Positions 43,363 through 43,960 of a stretch of DNA of 43,960 nt are shown here, one piece after another. The notes below the pieces were generated by a model that was not told where the DNA came from, ran no database searches, and worked only from the letters and a program-made list of their open reading frames with translations. The stretch is from CAZCBJ01 sp964496705. Lineage in GTDB: Bacteria > Chloroflexota > Anaerolineae > Anaerolineales > Anaerolineaceae. The stretch lies in the NCBI GenBank assembly GCA_964496705.1, contig CAZCBJ010000009.1:1-43960 (forward strand), given 5' to 3'. The stretch's first letter is position 1, and the number at the start of each line of letters is the position of its first letter. The position numbers were made by a program, and so were the translations under genes.

Positions 43363-43960
43363 TCAATAGAAAAGATAGCCCTCGCGCAGGGCGGCAAATT
43401 TTCCCAACGCCGCCGTCCACGATTCGAGGATCTCATCCACCGGCTCGCCGGCAAGCAATTGCTCGCGCAGGCTTGCGTTTCCCGCCAGCAGGTCGAAATG
43501 GCAAATTCCCCCTTCGCGGTGGGGAGGCAGAAAGCCGAACGCTTCCGGCGCCAGCGCGCGGCAGGCGGCAATCAGGTGCAGCCCGCTGCGCAGCGGCTGA
43601 AACGCGGCGCGGTTCGGGACATGCACCTGCACACCCTGGCAGGTTTGTCCGGCGTGCTTGCTGGCAGTGGGCCTGAAGGCATGCGCGCGGAAGCGCACCC
43701 CCGGCAATTTCAGGTGATTCAACCGGTCGGCCAGCGCTGCCCCATCCAGCCACGGCGCGCCGGCGGTCTCAAACGGCAGCGCAGTGCCGCGCCCCTCGGA
43801 GAGGTTGGTGCCTTCAATGAAACAGGTGCCCGGATAGACCAACGCAGTCGATAAGTGCGGCATGCCTGGTGAGGGGATCACCCAGGGCAGCCCGGTGTCA
43901 TCAAAATACATCTCCCGCCGCCAACCTTGCATGGAAATGACCGTTAGCGGCGCGTTGAGC
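43363..43960 (-). CDS. DUF1343/NamZ-type protein (5' part outside the window)
   Basis: The last 199 residues of a leftward gene; the frame is open to the window edge, so the start is missing. LTVISMQGWRREMYFDDTGLPW, SPGMPHLSTALVYPGTCFIEGTNLSEGRGTALPFE and GAPWLDG are the C-terminal signature of DUF1343, the family of NamZ, an exo-beta-N-acetylmuramidase that removes terminal MurNAc from peptidoglycan fragments. PEAFGFLPP and a C-terminal helix complete the domain. The N-terminal signal peptide, if any, and the first catalytic part cannot be seen. It converges on the RPH-like gene with 15 bp between the stops. Confidence 0.88.
   Translation of the reverse strand, partial: LNAPLTVISMQGWRREMYFDDTGLPWVIPSPGMPHLSTALVYPGTCFIEGTNLSEGRGTALPFETAGAPWLDGAALADRLNHLKLPGVRFRAHAFRPTASKHAGQTCQGVQVHVPNRAAFQPLRSGLHLIAACRALAPEAFGFLPPHREGGICHFDLLAGNASLREQLLAGEPVDEILESWTAALGKFAALREGYLFY

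Overview
The window is about 44 kb of high-GC, gene-dense bacterial chromosome with mostly non-coding gaps under 100 bp, many ATGA start/stop overlaps and clear sigma-70 type -10 boxes (TATAAT). The gene mix suggests an anaerobic or facultative heterotroph of the Chloroflexota (Anaerolineae-like): GH3 and GH4 glycosidases, pyrrolysine-free MttB-family methyltransferases with a corrinoid protein, a short KdpD-like kinase beside a KimA-like permease, and ABC-F and rifampicin-phosphotransferase-like proteins. The taxonomy is inference; there is no rRNA or tRNA marker, and I saw no CRISPR array, insertion sequence, prophage or origin.

Layout. 1-5.1 kb: the end of a serine hydrolase gene, a bidirectional terminator, then a leftward operon HAD hydrolase -> 6-phosphogluconate dehydrogenase -> GH4 glycosidase. 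5.2-7.1 kb: a DEAD-box RNA helicase behind a ~210-nt leader with an internal terminator-like hairpin. 7.1-9.3 kb: an arsenic operon, arsR -> acr3 -> Cys-rich DUF5714 protein, with the operator overlapping the start codon. 9.3-15.0 kb: a leftward potassium-type operon, KimA-like permease -> KdpD-like kinase -> KdpE-like regulator -> lipoprotein, preceded by five phased direct repeats that look like a response-regulator site. 15.0-19.0 kb: a GH3 beta-glucosidase between three decayed genes (MFS remnant, GNAT remnant, AAA ATPase with internal deletion). 19.1-24.6 kb: a three-gene signalling operon made of a PotD-like binding lipoprotein, a Cache/HAMP histidine kinase and a REC-PAS-GAF-GGDEF cyclase.

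24.6-26.6 kb: a leftward operon degV -> DUF1295 -> DUF1475. 26.7-30.8 kb: a leftward one-carbon cluster of SRPBCC protein, corrinoid protein and two MttB-family methyltransferases. 30.8-31.6 kb: an AbrB/PIN toxin-antitoxin pair with its own promoter and operator-like repeats; the PIN toxin seems to lack its first catalytic Asp. 31.65-43.35 kb: a rightward cassette that looks like protection against drugs acting on ribosome or RNA polymerase: ABC-F ATPase, tandem GNAT protein, EF-G paralogue, heterodimeric ABC exporter and a rifampicin-phosphotransferase-like enzyme. The last 0.6 kb is the end of a DUF1343/NamZ-type gene.

The most interesting structure is the leader of this cassette. A good promoter is followed by a possible 28-codon upstream ORF and two tandem terminator hairpins whose arms can exchange partners, as expected for an attenuator that responds to ribosome stalling. 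Runner-up signals are the five-repeat array before the KimA-like gene, the terminator in the helicase leader, and the coupling of a PotD-like binding protein to a c-di-GMP cyclase through a histidine kinase.
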